Positions 10,506-22,104 of a stretch of 64,000 nt of DNA are shown here, piece after piece; within the stretch, counting starts at the first letter, position 1; the number at the start of each line of letters is the position of its first letter. The notes under the pieces were generated by a model. The model worked only from the letters and a program-made list of their open reading frames with translations, did not search any database and was not told the DNA's origin. Source of the DNA: Anaspis maculata (taxonomy: Eukaryota > Arthropoda > Insecta > Coleoptera > Scraptiidae); assembly GCA_949128115.1 (NCBI GenBank), contig OX421961.1:102966363-103030362 (forward strand), in the 5' to 3' direction. A program made the position numbers and the translations under genes.

Positions 10506-12794
10506 TATAGGTTTAAACAACTACATATACCTAATAGTAGTACACGGTAAAAGAGTGCATAACAAACATATTACTACAAATTGAGAACACAATAACAATA
10601 AAAATCAGTCATAACATCAATAAAATGGGATTTTAAAATTTGGAATTCAAGAAGTCATCTATTTTGTAGTAACAACCTTTGATCAGAAGCTCTTTCATGG
10701 CGCGTCGAAAAGCATGATACTGGTAATCTTAATAAGCTCAATAATAAGCTTCGCCAAGATACTGAAGCTATTGAACGGCTCCTCCACCAATTGTGCGGGT
10801 TTGTTTCTTATCCTCGAGTCGGAATCTCCAGCGAATATCGAAACAAGCTTCCGTATCTTTCAAGTGGTTCAACCTCACGAGTTCTTTTTTTTTCGCTAAC
10901 CGAATCTCGACTATTTTAGCTCGTTTTTTTATCGAATGAAAGTTACACTTTTGACATACCAATTCGGAACACTATCTAAACGTATCGATTTATTTTGAAC
11001 ATCTTTTGAAACTCAAGGACGATGTTTCCCATCATTAGATAGTTAAGATTTAGGATAAATATTGCATAAAAAAGCTGCTGATTTATTTATTAGGTACACT
11101 TACCAATCTCGATTTTGCAGGGGATTTCATCCAAAGCATGTTGAATGAAGCAGACCCAATCAAAATACAAGTTTGACACAGAGCTCACCTCTATACCTGC
11201 AATCATCAAAATCATCGCATCGTGTTATGATTGCCAACTATACCTACCTATATGTAGGTATCTAATTTATTTACTATTTATATTGTTGTGTTTTGTTTTG
11301 ATGTTTACTTGATTACAGTAAGTGTTACTTAAAACAAATAACATTGTTTACAAAAGGTTCAAATATTTGTGATCTCTAGTAAATAATTGTCTTTACGGCT
11401 TTTTGCTTGTCTCCCTCTCCTAAGTAAGCTCCTGTAATAAATACCTACTTACACCTTTTTTCACAATACCAATCCGGTATGCAACAACTACTGAATCTGC
11501 CTTTGTGTAAGAAAGCCACTGATTTTAATTCACCATTTAAAAAGTATAATCAGCAAATTATACCTCTACGTATGTGAGGTAAGTAGGTATGTGTACCTAC
11601 AGTGCCTATAGGTACTATACCTAAATATGTAGGTATACCTACTTATGTAACAATTAAGAGAAATTCGCAATAACAACAATTTTGAACTGTTTGTTTGATA
11701 ATAATACGGAAAATATGTGGCATGCAACCTTGCAAATGCCGTCATATCTCGTACCTTCATTACCTTCCCTGGGGGCAAATTTAGAATATTTTGCGTGGAG
11801 GCAACTTCTTTCTTAATACCCTAATGGGTTTACCTTCACGCCAAGCATGATTCATTGTTCTATTGTTTTCAGAACCTGTGAGATGAGCGCAATTATTTTA
11901 CTCTTCATAATTTTATTTGGATCATGAATCGAGCTCTTTTTCAAACTGAATAGGCATAGGTATATTACTTATTAAGAGTAGGTATATACCTAAGTATTCA
12001 TAGGTACAATGTGAAGTAAAAATGAAAGAGTTCTTCCATCAATAGTCCTTCATATTTGTCTTAATTAGGTAGATAGGTAACTTACCTATTATACCATCTA
12101 CCTACTCACGTTAAGAGAGCAGACTGAGAAAACCAAAAGAAAAAATTAAAACAGACGTTAGGTTCAACAACAGCTGCTTTTGTTAGAATATCGGATATTA
12201 ACTCAACGGTATGTGTACTGAGGTACTTTTACATCTGTTTCTTTGATTATTTTTTAATTTATTATGCCGGAAAGAATAAATCAGTGATCCAATAAGGATT
12301 GAAGAGCTCGTTGTCGGTAAATATACTGCGATTTGCAAACATCTAGGCTGAGTAGCTGACAGCTATACCTCGGACTATACTTACTGCTTTGATGATTGAT
12401 ATAGGGGTACCTACCAATAACCTATTAGCAGATATTTTTGAAGTTTTTTAAACTCATTATTTCAAAGCTTTTTTTCAACTTAATCAGTATACAATGCGGT
12501 ACCTACCTGTATGTATCAAGGTACCAATTCGGAATTTATCTTGTGGATTTTTATTTTTTATTCATCCTTCTTTCTGTCGAACAATCAAGCACAAGAACCT
12601 TTGAGAACGAAATAATTACTCCGGCATAAGTTCGTCAAACTTGCTGGAAATAATAACTAGCTAGGCAAATAGGTATAATAAGCAGGTATGTCATAGGTAT
12701 CTGTAACACAATAATGAACGTAAAATTGGTCTAATAGTAATTTGATTGTATCAGAATGATGAATGAGTGCATAATAACTAATTATTACATGTAT
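10506..12794. other. AT-rich region with many TAGGTA/TACCTA tracts
   Basis: The hexamer TAGGTA and its complement recur many times, notably 11240-11270, 11575-11645, 11950-12110, 12410-12530 and 12660-12700. No exon or long repeat was identified. The motif also brackets other features (14765-14790, 15095-15125). Confidence 0.5.
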
Positions 12795-13343
12795 TGTTAT
12801 GACATGGGTTCTCGTGCGATTCCACTACGTTCGAGAATAAACGCGAAGGCGTATACTGCTACATTCGAAACGGTGCAATTCCAAGAATTTAGAGGAAGCT
12901 GGAGATCAAGAGACGCGAGTATAACACATCTGCACAATTGGCGGAGGTGCGCCCTTCTACAGCTTGGCGGGAATACACGCGAACCTGATGGACGTTACAA
13001 GAGCCGCTGCGAACGTAGTGGCCAGCACGTAGTGGGATGCAGCGGCCAAACTGGAAATATCAGAAATATCAGAAATCAGAAAGATATATTGGTCCTGCGT
13101 GGAATGGTCCTGAAGGTAACATACGAGTATATAAGGTGAGGCACGCCCACTTGCCCAGGGTGAGCCAGATTTCAATTCACAGCGACAGCGAGTACATCAA
13201 CCGCGAAGTTAGGCAAAGCGATATATCCAAGTGCGGCTATTTATCTGACGTGTATCAAGTGGTACGCAGTAATTAAAAGTATGTGCTCAAACGCTCGTTT
13301 CCCAATTTTGAAATTTCCAGTGATCCAGTCAAAATTTGTAACA
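12795..13343 (+). mobile_element. Gypsy 5' LTR (549 bp)
   Basis: Begins TGTTATGAC and ends TTTGTAACA, matching the TG..CA ends of the three related LTRs in the window (ends CGTAACA or ATAACA). Shared internal landmarks are a TATATAA box at 13129 and the conserved GTACGCAGTAAT near 13262. The end is fixed by the primer site that follows one base later. Open frames crossing it, including a 127-codon one, are not genes. Confidence 0.75.
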
Positions 13344-13344
13344 T

Positions 13345-13362
13345 TGCTGTCAGAAGGGGCAT
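13345..13362 (+). promoter_or_regulatory. Retroelement primer-binding site (tRNA-Leu type)
   Basis: TGCTGTCAGAAGGGGCAT matches the common Gypsy primer site TGGTGTCAGAAGTGGGAT at 15 of 18 positions; the latter is complementary to the 3' end of metazoan tRNA-Leu plus CCA. Position one base after the LTR end supports the call. Confidence 0.7.
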
Positions 13363-13442
13363 AATTGAGAACAATTTGGCCTGCGACTACAGGGAGTTTG
13401 AAAAATTCTGGAATTGATTTATAAATGCCGGAGACGAAGAAA

Positions 13443-14655
13443 ATGTCGAAAACAGAAGTCGAAGACGCTTTGGCGGGCATCATGGCGATGATGGAGGATC
13501 AAATGGCGAAGCACTTCTAGAAAATATAAAAAAGGAGTGAACCAGTTTCTAGAAAGACAAAAAAAAGAAATGATGAAAGCTCTGAAAGCTCAAGAAGGAT
13601 TACGCTTCGAAGAAAAAGAGGAATTCAAAAAGATTTTGGGAGAACAAGATAGCAGACGCCAAAAGCTTAGCAAAATTCTAGAAAGGCAATTGCTGAAAAG
13701 CTGAAATTTGACATTCTAGATAATGTACACGAGCAGATACAAGATGTGCATGTGCAAGACCAAATGGAAGTGGTACAGGTATTTGACCATGAAAAAGTGG
13801 CAAAGATGGAGGCGAACATAATGCAACTAGAACAACGTGTACGGTCGAGTACTGCCGTAAGTACTAAAATGATCCCGATGGCTGCTTTGGCAGGTATCCA
13901 TCGCGTGAAGCTGTTGAACTTCGATGGAAAAAGCTCATGGACACCCTATAAAAGGCATTTCGACACCGTTACCAAAGCCAATATATGGAGCGACAATGGC
14001 AGAGCTACAACACTATAGTCTTGGCTCTCAGAGGCCCAGCATTGGAGCTGGTCCAGACGACTGACCAGACGGCTGAACCCGGACAGCGAACAGGACTTTG
14101 CCCAGGTGATCAGACTACTGAAGCTCCGATATGGAGACAATCACGTGCGGAAAATTCACTGAACCCAGCAGCTGAAGACTATAGGACACAAAGAAACGGA
14201 AAAGCCTGCAGGAATTCGAAGCCGAAGCCCTGAGGCTGGTTCACCTAGCCTATCCAGCGCATCCAGCGAAGGCTTTGGCCGACATCGCAAGAGACACTTT
14301 CATGGGCGGACTAAGAGATCCAGATCTGCGTCAGATAGTCATGGTCAGCAATCCAGCCAACATCAGCGACGCACTCATCCAGGCGATGCGCATATTGAGG
14401 CAACCAAATATGCTTCACGCACTCATCGTCTTAGACAGGTGAACTTCGACAAATTCGGAGCATCACATACTGCCGAGAAATCTGCAAAGGAAATGTTCGA
14501 GGAACTCCTCAGTGCTTACTTAGTTTCGGAACCAAACCCAACGCGAACCAAGAGCTGGAGGAAGACCGCGTTGCTGCGGCTGTGGAAAACAGGGACATCT
14601 GAGTCGAGACTGCAGGCGAAGGTCGAGTTCAACCGACCGTTCCACACCGGGTGAA
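13443..14655 (+). pseudogene. Ty3/Gypsy gag remnant with CCHC zinc knuckle
   Basis: Frames interrupted by several stops and frameshifts together give a gag order: a short Glu/Met-rich start at 13443, a Lys/Glu-rich coiled-coil-like stretch (13520-13705), a capsid segment with the family signature F-D-G-K-x-S-W-x-x-Y (13921-13960) and L-R-G-x-A (about 14025), then a C-terminal capsid part (14222-14440) and a zinc knuckle C-x2-C-x4-H-x4-C at 14572-14613. No protease, RT or integrase follows; the element stops near 14655 before a MITE. Gag normally coats retroelement RNA in cytoplasmic particles; this copy is clearly dead. Several breaks mean it is old. Confidence 0.8.
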
Positions 14656-14784
14656 GAACTTCCAGACCAGAACGACGCTATCAAAAAAATTAATCCCAGC
14701 TAGCGCTATAGGGCGTACGCTGGCTGGCAGTTCTCAATGTCGCAGGAGTTACTTTTGAGATACCCTGTACCTACCTACCTACCT

Positions 14785-15093
14785 ATATCCCATACACTTT
14801 CTATTTTCAGTAGAATGACTTTTTGGAGCAAAAATAAAGTGACAAGCTGAGGGGCTACAGCTACGGCTGATGGCACCTGCAAAGTTTTGGAGCGAAACTA
14901 TCAGCAGCCACCGTCCGTATTCTCCTAGCGGTGATAAGCTGGAGCGCTGGGAAAATACGGCCGATGCCCGCTGATAATTCCGCCCCGAAACTGTGCAGGT
15001 GCCATCAGCCGTAGCCGTAGCCCCCCAGCTTGTCACTTTATTTTCTCTCCAAAAAGTCATTCTACTGAAAATAGAAGGTTGTATATGGGATAT
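14785..15093. mobile_element. Foldback MITE, family F1 copy 2 (309 bp)
   Basis: Ends ATATCCCATACACTTTCTAT and the complement TATGGGATAT, then CAGTAGAATGACTTTTTGG. Compared with copy 1 (3725-3947) it contains an extra inverted block, so CTACGGCTGATGGCACCTGC occurs in both orientations around a second GATAAGCTGGAGCGCTGGGA unit. Bracketed by CTACCTACCTAC microsatellite on both sides. Confidence 0.8.
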
Positions 15094-15842
15094 ACCTATA
15101 CCTACCTACCTACCTATATGTATAGCGTAGCTAGGGTACATGCTACACAATCTATGTATTTATTACATCAGTATATGCTTTATGAGCTCGTGTAAGTACT
15201 TACTTAGGTTAATATGGTACCTACAAGGAAACATTAAAAACCTTGAAGCCATTTTTACTATTCAAATCCTATTTCTTTCGAAATGTTTGAGAATTTACTG
15301 TCGGAAAACCGTTAGAATTCGCGGAAATAGGTGGGTATAGATATGTCTATGTTTTCTCACAGAACCGCACCTAATTATTGCTGCGAAAGATGCAAGATGT
15401 GTTCAATTTCACAAAATGCAGAAAAATGTTGTCATTGACGTCATACTTACCGCAGAAATAGTTTCGAATGTCTTGTGTGCTCGACCTGACCCTCTACCTA
15501 ATTAAGTTTTATTAAGTGGGTAGGGATACTTAATAGAGAAGCAGCTTTCTTACAAAAAAAGAGCACATTTTTTTCGTTGAAGTATCAGATTTTTATCGGG
15601 TTTACGTGCGTCATGCATATTTTATATGTAGGTATATTTGAATCTTATATAAAAAAAATAGCGAATGTTGTTACATAAAAACGTGTGTTAAAAACATTAA
15701 ATATGTATAGTTGTTCTCCTCCAAAATATCTACAAATTACGGCGAGGTGAATTTGTAATTGTTGCACCAAATTTAATTAAGTTGTGGCTGTCTTTGATTC
15801 TGTACTCATACGATCTTTCAACTTGCAACGAAAATTTGGATG
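15094..15842. other. AT-rich spacer with TACC tracts
   Basis: TACCTACCTACCTAT at the left edge, then AT-rich sequence without a supported exon. Confidence 0.4.
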
Positions 15843-16022
15843 TTTTTCTTCTTTTTGGCTCACACTGACCATAGGAGGTTTTGCCTTCATTCATTTACTA
15901 ATATATACAAACGTGAAAAATTGCATATTGGACAATACAAACACCCAGACTTTTGACCGGGAATCAAACCCGGGGCTCCCGAGACCGCAGGCAGCCACAC
16001 AACCACCTGCGCCACGGGGCCG
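15843..16022 (-). mobile_element. tRNA-derived SINE, family S1, with long target duplication
   Basis: On the minus strand the head reads CCCCGTGGCGCAGGTGGTTG (box A) and GGGTTTGATTCCCGG (box B), followed by AAAGTCTGGGTGTTTGTATT and a short body. It is flanked by a nearly identical repeat of about 28 bp (15814-15842 and 16023-16050; core CAACTTGCAACGAAAAT), an unusually long duplication. Two relatives are at 43643-43840 and 58806-58900. Confidence 0.85.
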
Positions 16023-16102
16023 TCTTCAACTTGCAACGAAAATAAGGATGATTCAGGAGCTAATTATTGTGACACCCTTAGGGAAAATAAAAGGGACCGT
16101 TA

Positions 16103-18924
16103 TAGTCCAGTCAAAATAGGTTTTAACCAAAAATAAATTCGGAAGTTGACGAAATTTGGTGGATCGATGCAAAATTTAACGTGGAATAACATACTGAAAT
16201 TCCCAAAAATTCCAAGGCTTGGCTTTTTTTCTGGGGCCAATAAAAATCGAAAATTTACAAGGATGGCGCTCCTTGTAAATTTTTGATTTTTTCTGAATAA
16301 CTTGTAAACTATCACCTTTAGAACACAAAAACCAGCGAAGCAAATGTAGCCTGCAAAATTCTCGAGAGATCGGTGATAAATTCATCACTTTGTGGTCAAT
16401 AGTCTCTGAGATACAGCGTCTGCTTGAACGCAGTGAAGATTACTCAAAATTTATTTCCAGATTTTACGTAACAATTTGCATAGTGTCACTTCAGGGGCTG
16501 TAACGTGGACAGAGAATGTGCGGATTTCAATGTGTTATACATTTTTGGGAAGCAAATCCAACATTCGGTATCACACTTTTGTCTAAAAGTCACCAACTTC
16601 AAAATGGTACTTTTCATCGACCTTTGAAATCGATACTTGAAGTCTCGAAGAATCCCCAAAAATCTATTATTTTCATACCATGCCATTTGCTTAATTTTTC
16701 AAGTATGGAAAAACCATCTAGAGAATATGTGGAGGACTGGATACCAAGAAAATAACATGTTTCGGAATCTTTTTCCTTGTGATGGTTCCTGAGTTATATG
16801 GGTTGAAAGACTAAAACGACCTATTTGGAAAAAATATTGGTAGTTCGGACATTAACGGCTTAATACTGTACGGATCTTGCATTTGAGGTGTGAAATGCCA
16901 CTTGACGGACGTGGAAAGTACACAAGTATACTCAATACGTCTGCTAAGGGCATTTTGCATCATCAAATGCAAAGTCCATACAGTATTCAGCAGTTGGTGT
17001 CCGGACTCCCTATCTTTTTCTCCAAGTAGGTCGTTTTAGTCTTTCAACTCATATTACTCAGGAACCATCACTGGGGAAAAAATTCCGAAACATGTTGTTT
17101 TTCTGGTATTTAATTCTTCACATATTTCCTGGATGGTTTTGCTCTACTTGAAAAATTAGGCAAATGGCATGGTATGCAAATAATCGATTTTTGGGGATTC
17201 TTCGGGACTTCAAGTATCGATTTCAAAGGTCGAGGAAAAGTACCATTTTAAAGTCGGCGACTTCTAGACAAAAGTGTGATAGCGAATGTTAAATTGGCTG
17301 TCCAAAAATGTAAAACACATTAAAATCCGCACATTTTCTGTCCACGTTACAGCCCCTGAACTCAGGGCCGTTCCTAGGAGTTTGAGCGCCCGTGTGCAGA
17401 ACTTCTAGTCTGCGCCCCCCCTCATTCTATACTCGATCAAAAAAATGAAAGAATTCAGAATCCATGTCACTGTTTTATTGTTTTACAAAAGTTATATAAT
17501 AGCCGTATTACGCTACAAAATTTCTTTTACAGTTTATTGAACAATCTGCCAAAATACTGTCAAAAAACAATGAACTTAATTGTTCCACTAACAGATTGTT
17601 CAAGAAATTTTACAAGAAATGGTGTAGTGTAATACAGCTTCAACAGACATAAATCTTACAAAAAATAACAAGTCAGTGAATGAATTAGAAGAAAAAAACA
17701 ATTATCCAGGGTATCAATGAATCCTGGGCTTTCAAATATATTTTTGCATTTTTACTGGAAACTTTTCATTATCTTTCAGGGATCACAAGTATAAATGAAA
17801 TAAGATACCTACTACATATTGCCGACACATAAAAGTGAACGACAGATGAATGACATTTTACACTTTTGTCCTGAGAATAAAGCTTAAGAGTTATCCAGAT
17901 ACTGAAAGATGATTCATTAGCCTTGCTGTACGCACCTTGAATTTTCCAGCATGCAAACGACTCGCGCCTTGGAGAAAATTTCAAAAAAATCATCCATCTG
18001 TGACTCGATCTGTGACATTCTGTCGTTCAGTTTTTTGTGTCGTTATTAGTAACTTTCTTCCACTTGTTAGGTAGAAGCTTTCGCTTCTAGCGAATCAGAA
18101 GGATTCGCATTCGTTAGCGAAGAACGTTCGCGCAACGTTGGGTGACTCAGCCATTCGACACCGAAGGTTCAATTCGAGCCGAAAACCAAATGAACGTTCG
18201 CGTGCTACTAGGGATGCATTTCTTTGCATTCTGTTTATTTTCCTCGTCTGGGCCGGAGCTGGCTGTCATAGTTACCGTGGTCCGTGATTGTCTTTGTCTT
18301 GTGATACGGTTTTCTACGATTTGCTTAGACTACCGTTTGCGTAACCGTATGCGGTTCCGTATCCGCTTGCGTCGACTATAAACTAAGCTTAACAGCGGAA
18401 AATTGCTTCGTATTGGTATTTATAGCGGGGGGCGCAATGCGCCCTTTTTGGATTTTTTCAGTCGGTCGAATTTTTGCGCCCCTGGCAAAGTGCGCCCGCG
18501 TGCGTCGCACGCCTTGAACGCCCTGTTAGGAACGGCCCTGCCTGAACTGACACTACGCAAATTGTTACGTAAAATCCGGAAATGAATTTTGAGTGATTTT
18601 CACTGAGTTTTAGCAGACGCTGTATCTCAGAGACTATTGACCACAAAGTAATGAGTTTAGTACTGATCTCTTGAGAATTTAACGGGCTACTTTGCTTTGC
18701 AGGTATTTGTGTTCTAAAAGTAATAGTTACAAGTTATTCAGAAAAAATCGAAAATTCTCAAGGATGGCGCTCTTTTATTGGTCCTGAAAAAAATCCAAGC
18801 CTTGGAATTTTCAGGAATTTCAGTATGTTATTCTACGTTAAATTCTGCATCGATCCACCAAATTTCGTCACCTTCCGAATTTATTTCTGGTTTCACCAGA
18901 TTTTTGCTTAATTTGACTGGATTA
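16103..18924. repeat. Palindromic element with TAGTCCAGTCAAA ends, TTA duplication, split by hAT
   Basis: Starts TAGTCCAGTCAAAA and ends TTTGACTGGATTA, flanked by TTA at 16100-16102 and 18925-18927. Arms pair through AAATTCGGAAGTTGACGAAA, ATCGATGCA, CCAAGGCTTGG, GCTGTAACGTGGACAGA and ATGGCATGGTATG; the centre is near 16940. Removing the hAT insertion (17363-18540 plus one 8-bp repeat) leaves about 1.64 kb. Ends and duplication match the palindrome at 22719-24905. No transposase. Confidence 0.85.
17363..18540. mobile_element. 1178-bp hAT-type element nested in the palindrome
   Basis: Begins CAGGGCCGTTCCTAGGAG and ends CTGTTAGGAACGGCCCTG, with exact 8-bp duplication CCTGAACT (17355-17362; 18541-18548). 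The palindrome's left arm keeps the uninterrupted site. Subterminal G/C-rich GCGCCC motifs occur at both ends. Internal open frames show no transposase RW/DDE or BED motifs, so non-autonomous. Confidence 0.9.
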
Positions 18925-18927
18925 TTA

Positions 18928-19734
18928 TGAGCTAGGAGCCCAACTCCTAGCTCTTAATAATGTTTGGTCATCAATAATTACATCGGAACGAAATCAAATA
19001 CTTAAGTACTGTAAGCGGGATTCTTCAAAATATTTGATTCGAAAATAAAATTTACCCTTTCAAGAAAACCCCCAATCTCAAACTTTTTTGTGGTGAGAGT
19101 AGATAAGTTCAGTTACCATTACCTTTTGGAGAGCGTATTTTTGTTGTCCTTGGTATGTCCTGAAAATTTGGTTTAAATCGGTCAAAGCGTCTTAAAATTG
19201 AGTACAGCTCTTTAAAACTGCCAAAAATCCAAACTGTGGACATTTGGAGAATTTTGGAAGGGAAAGAGGGGTTTGAAAATTTTGAGAATATTTTTTTCAG
19301 AACAAAATTCAGAGCCCGAATCAGACTCTTCAATTTGATGTACCACACAGTAGGTACCTATACCTAGTGCCATTTTAAATTTTAAAGTTGGGGAGGGGAA
19401 AGCGAAAGGGTGAAGCTGGGTAGCACTTTTTCTACTGGAAATTGTCTTCTTTGATGCATTGCAAAATGTAGCTGAGCTGACTACCTTCATCAATGAGAAT
19501 GTAAAAAATGAAAATAATCAATTGGACACTTAAGAGAATTTTATGAAAGCGGGTTGGAGTTGAAAATTCATTTTCTTTAGAAAATAATTTCATAAAATCG
19601 GGGTGGGGAGGGGATCGAAATGATCAATGATAGAAATCCGCCAATATATGATTTAGATGTCTTGTTTGATATAGAAATCGACCTTTTTCTGCTCGAAGAA
19701 ATTTTCGCTAGAAATCGTAAGTTACCTATTATAG
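18928..19734. repeat. Relic of the 25.9-kb hAT foldback family, left part
   Basis: From about 19340 on, TGGGTAGCACTTTTTC, then TATATGATTTAGATGTC and GATATAGAAATCGACCT, match the right arm of 25860-27107 (near 26595 and 26850-26890). It continues at 21209-21260 after the nested palindrome. 18928-19340 itself shows nothing recognisable. Confidence 0.6.
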
Positions 19735-21208
19735 TGCGGCGGTTAGTAAGAACCACCTTGCATTTTGTGATAAAAGCATGAAATTTGGCATATACGCTCT
19801 ACAGACTCTCCTTTACTATTTACGAGGCGGACCCACGATGGAACCGCCGTGCAGCTGTCAGAATTGGCATTTGCCTACCTTCCAGGGGCAAAAACTGAAG
19901 TCGGTTATCAAGCTGATTCAAAAGTGATGTCTATCAATGCAGTAGACCTTCACAGTAAAACTTCACCAAAACAGATGTCAATATTACGAAGGGAGGGGAA
20001 TGGGAGGGGATAGTTCTAGCCGCGGCACAGATTTTTTTATTTGTTAATTTCGGACCAAATTGACAAATTTGGTGTCGTTTCCGACTGAATTACATCTTCT
20101 GAGTTCAAATTGAATGTTGTGATTGCAGTTTGAAGAAAAAAAAATTGTTTTGTCGAAAAAGAATATATCCCAGGGAAAAATCTTAGTCTTTTTTCATTTT
20201 GACTTTTATCTCAATTCCGGGCATTCGAAGTGGAAATCCCTATTTAGTTCACTTCTTCAAAGCTTCCTGTACATAAAAACCATGTACGAAACCTGATTTT
20301 TACTCTGACAAGATCGTGAGCCTCATTTGTTCCTAAAGTCGTAGAAATAATATCCAATAGTTTTTAAAATTTCCATATACGAATGGAGGTGTGCGTGCAA
20401 AGCCCTGGAGTTTGTGATAAAAGCCTGAAACTTGGCATACATGGTCTATGGACTGTCCTTGACGATATAAGAGGTGCACCCCACCCATGACGGAACCGCC
20501 GTGCAGCTGTCAGAATCGCCACGATACCTTTGCACGCACATTTCCATTCGTACATGAAAATTATTGCATATTACTTTCACGACTTTAGGAACAAATGAGG
20601 CTCAGGAACTTGTCAAAGTAAAAATCAGGTCTCGTACATGGTTTTCATGTGCAGGAAGCTTTGAAGAAGTGAACTAAATAACGATTTACACTTCGAATGT
20701 CTTGAATTAGGATAAAAGTCAAAATGAAAAAAGCCTAAAATTTTGTTCTGAAATATATTTTTTTGGTAACAAAACAAATTTTTTTTCTCAAACTGCAATT
20801 ACAACATTCAATTTGAATTCAGAAGATGTAATTTAGTCGGAAACGACACCAAACTTATCAATTTGGTCCGAAATTAACAAATAAAAAAATCTGTGCCGCG
20901 GCTTGAACTATCTCCTCCCATTCCCCCTCCTTTTGTAATATTGACATCTGTTTTGCTGAAGTTATACTGTGAAGGTCTACTGCATTGATAGACGTCACTT
21001 TTGAATCAGCTCGATAACCGACTTCAGTTTCTGCCCCTGGAAGGTAGGCAAATGACAATTCTGACAGCTGCACGGCGGTTCCATCGTGGGTCCGCCTCGT
21101 AAATAGTAAAGGAGAGTCTGTAGAGCGTATATATGCCAAATTTCATGCTTTTATCACAAAATGCAAGGTTTCTTTGAAAGATGGTCGTTACGTTAACCGC
21201 CGCACTAC
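19735..21208. repeat. Palindrome with GTGCGGCGGTTA ends and a third internal copy
   Basis: Ends AGTGCGGCGGTTA and TAACCGCCGCACT. Arms (about 19740-20400 and 20520-21205) match through GGACCCACGATGGAACCGCC, CAATGCAGTAGACCTTCACA and GGAGGGGAATGGGAGG. The spacer at 20402-20520 is itself a diverged copy of the outer arm end (GTGATAAAAGC.TGAAA, then GGAACCGCCGTGCAGCTGTC), in the same direction as the left arm. Inserted in a hAT-family relic, whose empty form is at about 26930-26955; TA flanks the ends. Confidence 0.8.
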
Positions 21209-21504
21209 GGGTAGATAATTTTCAAATGATCACTTGGTATACCTAGTCGTGTCATTTCCAATATTGACAAATATTTCAGGTACCTACATATTATGGCACA
21301 TAGATACCTAAGTACCTACTTGAATGTACAGGACTGATGAAGACGAACTTTTCTTGCGAAACATATATTCACTATGCCTTACCACAATATTTTCATGGCA
21401 AGTATCCAGGGACAAAGGAAGGTTGTTCATAAGGGATGAGGCTCGGGATGAAGCTTTCTAGAGCTTTGAAAGCTGAAATGAGATAAAAAAGGGGACTCGC
21501 AGTT

Positions 21505-21521
21505 GGGGGGGGGGGGGGGGT
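21505..21521 (+). repeat. Poly-G run
   Basis: About 16 consecutive G residues, a potential quadruplex and a common assembly-error site. Confidence 0.8.
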
Positions 21522-21800
21522 GCCTATGATCACCCGCACCCGAGGAGTTTCAGTTGTTGGCTTAGGCCCAGCATTATAACGGATTTGAACTTTTTGCTGA
21601 TATTCAACCTCCGGTTAAGGACAAATTTTTAACAGCTAGTTTCAGCTGGCTTAGAATTGGATGAGACTCGCACGTGGCTCGCTCACAGGCACTTCGTACA
21701 GGCGGTCTCCCATCTAACTTTTGGCCGCGCTAAGCGTTGCTGCAGTCGAGTTATAAACCGACCGGAGCGGTGTACTACACGCCATGCCCTCCTTATACAA
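21520..21800 (-). repeat. 5S rRNA-like sequence, possible SINE3-type element
   Basis: On the minus strand, 21700-21750 reads AGCAACGCTTAGCGCGGCCA then TTAGATGGGAGACCGCCTG, close to the internal control region and 3' part of metazoan 5S rRNA (AGCA.CG..GCGCGGTTAGTACTTAGATGGGAGACCGCCTG in pieces). The rest of 5S is poorly matched, so it is not a functional 5S gene. The flanks would be the body of a 5S-derived SINE, but no tail or duplication was fixed. Confidence 0.5.
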
Positions 21801-21840
21801 TCACTCTATATCTAGTGGCGAATTGGTTGCGTTATCGCTA

Positions 21841-21909
21841 CTCGACTGCACTCATTGTCAAGGAACAGCTCATCCTATTGGAGTTTACTTGGCAACAAGT
21901 GCGGCCGAG
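21841..21909 (+). mobile_element. 69-bp mini-MITE, copy 2, TA duplication
   Basis: Starts CTCGACTGCACTCATTG and ends CAAGTGCGGCCGAG around GGAACAGCTCATCCTATTGG. TA flanks both sides (21839-21840; 21910-21911). Inverted relative to the copy at 3417-3485 and identical in length. Confidence 0.75.
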
Positions 21910-22104
21910 TATTCTAAAGTGGTCAACAAAATCAAAGTCATGGTCGATATTTTCATCAGTTTTAATGGGTTAAGAAACTTAGTAACTCCGTAAAAACTTA
22001 GTACTGTAACACTTCGATAATATACCTACTAAATAAACCAAGCTCTGTCCGAAGTCACACCACACATAGGGGCGCGGCCTCCTTAGTATAGGAAATCACT
22101 GCCT

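Noticed and set aside
12756..13139. 127-codon plus open frame
   Set aside because: Lies almost wholly within the Gypsy LTR; LTRs are non-coding here.
21690..21760. Functional 5S rRNA gene
   Set aside because: Only the 3' half resembles 5S; the 5' half and terminal stem are lost.
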